Assembly (NCBI GenBank): GCA_000708835.1
Contig: DF237213.1
Coordinates: forward strand, 42,338-77,181
Origin: Klebsormidium nitens
Lineage: Eukaryota > Streptophyta > Klebsormidiophyceae > Klebsormidiales > Klebsormidiaceae
Length of the DNA: 34,844 nt
Direction of reading: 5' to 3'
Positions within the stretch are counted from its first letter, which is position 1. Every line of letters begins with the position of its first letter. Below, piece after piece: positions 30,599 through 34,844 of this stretch. The position numbers were made by a program, and so were the translations under genes. Below the pieces are notes generated by a model, which saw nothing but the letters and a program-made list of their open reading frames with translations, made no database searches and had not been told where the DNA came from.

Positions 30599-31602
30599 TA
30601 GAGAAGGTTGATGCTTATTCTTTTAGAGCTTCTCGACCGACTTGAGAGGAACACGGGCGCGGAAAAAGTAATCTGTATGTCAAGCTCAGTGCATGCGCAA
30701 TTCCGATTTTCTAGCCTATGAGACCTGCGAGCCTCCGTATGCATACTGTTGGATTTCCAATTTTTGAATTTGATAGCTGATATCGCAATGTGCATCGGGC
30801 GGCACATAAGCTCATGCATGGTTACTATACAAAAGACGAGCACACATATGTCGTCGATGTTCGCCGGATTTTAAAGACTTCAAGAAAGCTGATATCAATG
30901 CTCTATTGACTTAAGCTCATGTCCTCATTTAGTACCGTTTATGACTGAAGGCCGGGGATACAACATGCTTTAAGCTGTGCTGAGCTGAGTGATGATCGTT
31001 GATCGAGCACTATATAGCTAGGTATTACAATCCAATGTGCATCTTCGCGACTTGCATGCACATGCACATGCACTCTTCTTTGCCTCGAGGAACAACGAGC
31101 TCATAGTCTCATACTATCACTTACCTCGCATGGGCCTCGCATGCATGGACCGGGAGGGGTCCGTGGCAAATTAGCGAGCGCGGCGCTGGCGAGCACGACT
31201 TAATAACACTATCTATTGTAGTACGGTATAAGCTAGTAGCAGAGTAGTAGAATCCAACCAGTTTAAGCTCTGAGTCTGAGGGTCCATGCATGGATCTGCA
31301 ATTAAGCTACAGAAGCCTACCGCCGTAGAGCCGTAAGTATAGGTAGTGGACTGTTCATCATGCCGCAGTGCTTCAATCTATCAATCGGAGTCGATGATCT
31401 ATCAGATTGCAGTACTACGAAGTTCGAACCCTTCTCTGCCAAACTTGGTTTCGGCCGGCCGTGTACTGCAAAGTTGGATCTATCGGACGGCTGAGAACAG
31501 GATTTGGCCGGTGCTGACTACACGCCACCTGTCCAATCATTGATGCGTTCGATGGGATCCCCCGGGAGCAACGTCAGAGCAAATTGAAGCACGGAACTAC
31601 AG

Positions 31603-31618
31603 ACCGGTAGCTACCGGT
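31603..31618. repeat. 16-nt perfect palindrome
   Basis: ACCGGTAGCTACCGGT is its own reverse complement. It lies about 230 nt upstream of the secreted-protein start codon, where a dimeric DNA-binding protein site is possible. Nothing else supports function. Confidence 0.8.
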
Positions 31619-31697
31619 ACAGCAGTGTGCACCGGCAGTCCTGCTGAGCTGTGTCACTGTGTCACAGATTGTCAAGATGTCGTTTCTCTCGATGCAC

Positions 31698-31744
31698 ACT
31701 GCACAGCACAGGGTGTACCTATTCTTGCAGACTGCACAGCACAG
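31698..31744. repeat. 14-nt direct repeat, spacing 33 nt
   Basis: ACTGCACAGCACAG occurs at 31698-31711 and 31731-31744, roughly 110-150 nt before the start codon of the secreted-protein gene. It may be promoter or 5' UTR sequence. Confidence 0.75.
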
Positions 31745-31850
31745 ATCTTGCAGACTCCAGCATTCCAGCTTCTACCGGTATTTCTGCAGCGAATCACAAC
31801 TTTCTAAAACAGGAAAGGACAGTTCTTGAAGCGCTCGCGGCTCACCCGAC

Positions 31851-34315
31851 ATGGCAATCGATAGGAACGCCGTCGTTTCCGGTGCGAGACACCACCTGGC
31901 AATAGCTTTGAGCTTTGCCTTTTTCCTGGTTGCAAGTCCCCTCTGCTCTGCCAGCCAGGACCCGGCTCTCTGCCCTTTCGAGCTGGGTTACAGTCCCACA
32001 TTCAATGAGGATGGCACACAGCTTTCCTGCAACAAAGGTGAGGGTTTTTTGCGCAGTGTTCTGCTCTGCCTATGTTTATATGCTTAGCCATTTTGCGGGA
32101 GGGCATAAAGTCTCGCAGCTTATGCCGTTGTCGTCGGAGGTCAACAATGCCGAACTGCTTCTTGATGGAAAAGGGAACTAGATTCTGGCGGGCGCTGTGT
32201 CTGTTGCGGACCATCAAGATTGTGTGCAGTATCGGAAAAAGGAAAAGGCATATCCAAGTACCACTTCTTTGGATTGGGGTAAAAGTATTGTTCAGGAACC
32301 TGAATTGCATACAATTCTTCTGTGAATCTCTCTACTTCTCTTGCCGCTCGTTTAGATTGTCTGCTTTGTTGCAAGTCTTCTGAATATCAAGCAGGCTGCT
32401 CAGCTGCAGAATCCCTTAGGCTCCGCGCCTTACCACCGTTTCAAGCTTTCAAGTTGTGACTTTATCGCTGTTCATATTCTTGAGTTCTTTGTAAAGAAGA
32501 TGTTTGAAAAGGTGCCTCGTGCTGCCTTTGCTAGATGTCAGACCGTTCTGCACGCCCAATTGGTTTCATCCTATTGCATCCTGTTGGCTTGACCTCCATA
32601 GCAGAATATGGAGGTCAAGCCAACCCTCGAGCAATATTGCGCTAAAATTCCTCAACGACAGCATGTGAACCAGCTTCTCAATCGAATGATGTTGCCCAAA
32701 ACATCTGCCCCTGATGTTCAGTGTACCTGATACTTAAAAAGACTCCGCACTCAATTGTCGAAGGATTCTGAGATTTACAATGGCCAAGCAGGATGCAAAG
32801 ATCAAGAATCGGAGGAACAGAAATTCTGGACTCCGGACTGGTGAAATTTGGGAAACTTCTGCAATGTTGGTGTTATATCCACATCTCACCGTCATCAAGG
32901 ATTCTTTCTTGTCACCTCAACATATCTTTGATGATACATTCCATGCAAATCCTAAACCTGGTTTGCATCTCAAGGCATTCTCTCAGCCAGGCCCCCTCAC
33001 AACCCCTTTCCCTCCTTCAATTGTTCGCCAACAGCCACATGGATTTGGTTATCAGAGTAAAAGTACTTGATTATCACTCTTTCCTTCTCTGTTTGTAACT
33101 TCCACAATCTCCAATCAAAACCTGTGACAACAAATCACCGTGTGTCCAAAAAGCTCACGTCTTTCTCCTTTCTGACTATCTCAATTGCAAATTTCTTGCT
33201 GGCAGTTATTCTCATTCTATCATTCTTGCTACTTTACCTTGCGCAGGTTCTGAGTCCTTCCTTGTGGACCCCGATGGCACCAATGCTATCGCGCTACGCA
33301 ATGTCGGCACGAGCGTGAAGCAGCTCTCATACGGTGCCCTGATGCTCTCTCAGGAGCTCTTCTGCGAGTACACTGATCCGAATGCTGTCTTTTACCTGCC
33401 TGATGGAACCCCAACTAAGGATGGAGACCCTGCCCTAGGGGCCTTCCTGTTCTCCTTCAAGTTTCCCCCAGGAGTCGATGTCAACGGAGTCTTTGCCGTG
33501 AGCAATTCATCAACATGCGATTTATTATATCTGTGTGATGTTCCTGAAGGCAGATTCTTCCTGCAAACCAGGCCTGTTCTTGATCTGCTGGATCCGAGTA
33601 GCATTTTTCCGTTCTGGATCTCATTCGTGGTTCGTCTTTCTTGTCCAGCTCATTAGCTCTATGGTGATGACTAAGATAATCGCCCTCTGCAATTTCTCCG
33701 GTGGGTTCTTGGATGATAGTTCAGTGCTTGAATGAGAAGGTCCTGGGACAGTTTGGCAAAAGTTCCTGGACTCTTGTCGATGTTGGGGATTTCCTCAACC
33801 CAAGGAACAGCCTGTCAACAATATCCGAACATGGGATTCAGTTCTTGCCAGTGGTCTGCAAGCCGGTGTCTCACATTAGTTTGGCACCGGTCTTGTGGGC
33901 TTTACCATGCACAACCCGTGGTCATAGTCAAACAATGTTGCATGCTAGTTTTCATCCTGAAGACGTCGCCCAAGACAGGCAACGTCGGGCCTGCTTCGCC
34001 GAGTCTGCAATGGAAGCGCACTTCTGAGCGACTATGGCAGAAGGCTTCTTTGGAAAGGCCTAAACAAAGCCCCGACAGTCGATGACTCGTACTTTTTTGA
34101 GGCCCAGCCCGAGCCACTGTCCTCCTCCATGTATGCAGGTCTCCAACTTTCAGTACCTAGGTGGCTCTCCTCCCAGGGTGCACGTGGACTGGTGGATGTT
34201 CACCCTCAACTTTGACGTCCGCTTTGACACCATTTTTCGTTATGACAGCGATGAAGAAAGCGACGAGGCTAAGTGGAAGCAATACATTTCTGTATCAACG
34301 GTCATACCAAAGTGA
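31851..34315 (+). CDS. secreted protein of unknown function, three exons
   Basis: Exons are 31851-32037, 33247-33497 and 34139-34315, giving 204 aa with matching phases (1, then 0). Residues 1 to about 35 form a signal peptide: a basic start, then a hydrophobic run (LAIALSFAFFLVA), then SPLCSAS. The mature part begins QDPALCPFELGY and has an NEDGTQLSC segment. It continues SFLVDPDGTNAIALRN, LSYGALMLSQELFCEY, AVFYLPDGTPTKDGDPALG, FSFKFPPGVDVNGVFA, VSNFQYLGG and VHVDWWMFTLNFDVRFDTI, ending acidic (DSDEESDEAKW) then VIPK. There is no transmembrane segment beyond the signal and no ER-retention signal. Alternating aromatic and hydrophobic residues suggest a beta-rich fold. At exon 2 I ended at GCC|GTGAGC (33498) because the continuing frame would give a Leu-rich, unrelated tail and a stop at 33656. 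I do not recognise the family. Intron 1 is 1209 nt. Confidence 0.72.
32584..32623. repeat. perfect 17-bp hairpin in intron 1
   Basis: The left arm 32584-32600 (TTGGCTTGACCTCCATA) and right arm 32607-32623 are exact reverse complements with a 6-nt loop, GCAGAA. It lies inside intron 1 of the secreted-protein gene. It could form in RNA or DNA. No mobile-element ends are seen around it. Confidence 0.85.
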
Positions 34316-34844
34316 AGGAAGATGATAGGAGTTGTATATGTTAACACTGCCTGGCGAGAGTTGCCGTGGGGAATACCGATAGTTCCGGCCGGTTTTGAGT
34401 AGGTAAACTTAGTCAAGGAGTGGATATTACTTTCGAAAGCCAATGACAATAGCCATGTTGCTGCCCTGCTTGCGATAGTCAACAAGTTGAATCACACGGC
34501 TAGAGACGGTCGCGCTTTTTAATAAAGGATGCAAAATCTCTAGCTACGATCAGAAAAGCGCAACGTGTCAAAAATAATGTTTTGCTGGCAAGAATTCTAA
34601 GCTTCAGAGCGTATATGGTAGAAGCGAGTCACATCAGACATTAGGTAAGGAGTTAAGCACTGAGGCGATCGCATGGCCCGAAGGTTGCTGCTATCACTGA
34701 GCCAGCTAAAGCACATGCATGCGCTTAATATATATTTGCTAAGCTTGTATAGCGGAGGATTTTCGAGGATTAGTATGCATGTCATATAATGAACAAGCCT
34801 GCAGTTGAAGCGGTTTCCCCCAAGTATTCCCCAATTAGCGTCCT
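34316..34844. other. downstream flank
   Basis: AT-rich sequence follows the secreted-protein stop codon. There is an AATAAA word near 34521 (TTAATAAAGG) that could act as a polyadenylation signal. No supported gene is seen up to the window edge. Confidence 0.5.

Larger units (their letters stand above)
30294..31850. other. intergenic region
   Basis: About 1.55 kb lies between the FKBP stop and the start of the secreted-protein gene. It is AT-rich with no supported exon. It contains a branched foldback (30498-30598), a perfect 16-nt palindrome (31603-31618) and a repeated ACTGCACAGCACAG at 31698 and 31731. A TTCGAACCC word near 31423 is not part of a tRNA. Confidence 0.6.

Noticed and set aside
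31415-31432. TTCGAACCC word like a tRNA T-loop
   Set aside because: No acceptor, D or anticodon stem can be drawn around it.
32141-32374. minus-strand frame with a VPEQYFYPNPKKWYLDMPFPF stretch broken into aromatic-rich text
   Set aside because: It lies inside intron 1 of the secreted-protein gene. It looks non-random at first, but no splice partners or family resemblance were found.
33498-33656. continuation of exon 2 of the secreted-protein gene to the stop at 33656
   Set aside because: A good GTGAGC donor at 33498 joins in phase to a non-repetitive final exon at 34139. The read-through tail looks intronic.

Overview
The window is nuclear DNA from a eukaryote, most likely a green alga or other member of the plant lineage. 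Coding regions are split by GT-AG introns, exons are GC-rich, and intergenic stretches are more AT-rich. The gene content fits plants: a plant-type K+/H+ antiporter of the KEA4/5/6 class, a eukaryotic lipid-A-disaccharide synthase (LPXB), and an FKBP immunophilin with a chloroplast transit peptide followed by a twin-arginine thylakoid signal. A streptophyte alga such as Klebsormidium is my best guess, but this is inference and not a database match.

Layout, left to right: (1) an EF-hand protein, five exons, + strand (364-2667); (2) LPXB, seven exons, - strand (6934-3582); (3) a KEA-type antiporter, five exons, + strand (7687-11020), divergent from LPXB; (4) an intronless RGG-rich protein with a FoP/CHTOP-like C-terminus, - strand (12563-11910); (5) an intergenic stretch with two pairs of inverted repeats and a degenerate tandem repeat (12871-13680); (6) a very large protein of about 2378 residues, seven exons, + strand (14123-22892), with a tandem KH module resembling that of the FMRP/FXR family and 15 GW/WG dipeptides in a disordered tail; (7) a repeat-poor intergenic region with a strong foldback (24319-24430); (8) an unrecognised Arg/Pro-rich protein with a coiled coil, six exons, - strand (26518-24640); (9) the lumenal FKBP, four exons, + strand (27385-30293), divergent from gene 8; (10) a secreted orphan protein, three exons, + strand (31851-34315).

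All gene models were built by hand from open frames, GT/AG sites and phase matching. In every gene the exon phases add up to an uninterrupted reading frame, which is good internal support. First exons, untranslated regions and the 3' end of gene 8 are the least certain parts.

The genes do not form one pathway. LPXB points to an organellar lipid A-like pathway, the KEA to endomembrane K+/pH balance, and the FKBP to thylakoid lumen protein folding. The item most deserving attention is the KH plus GW/WG protein. It joins an FMRP-like RNA-binding core to a tail that looks like an Argonaute-binding platform, a combination I do not recognise from any described protein.
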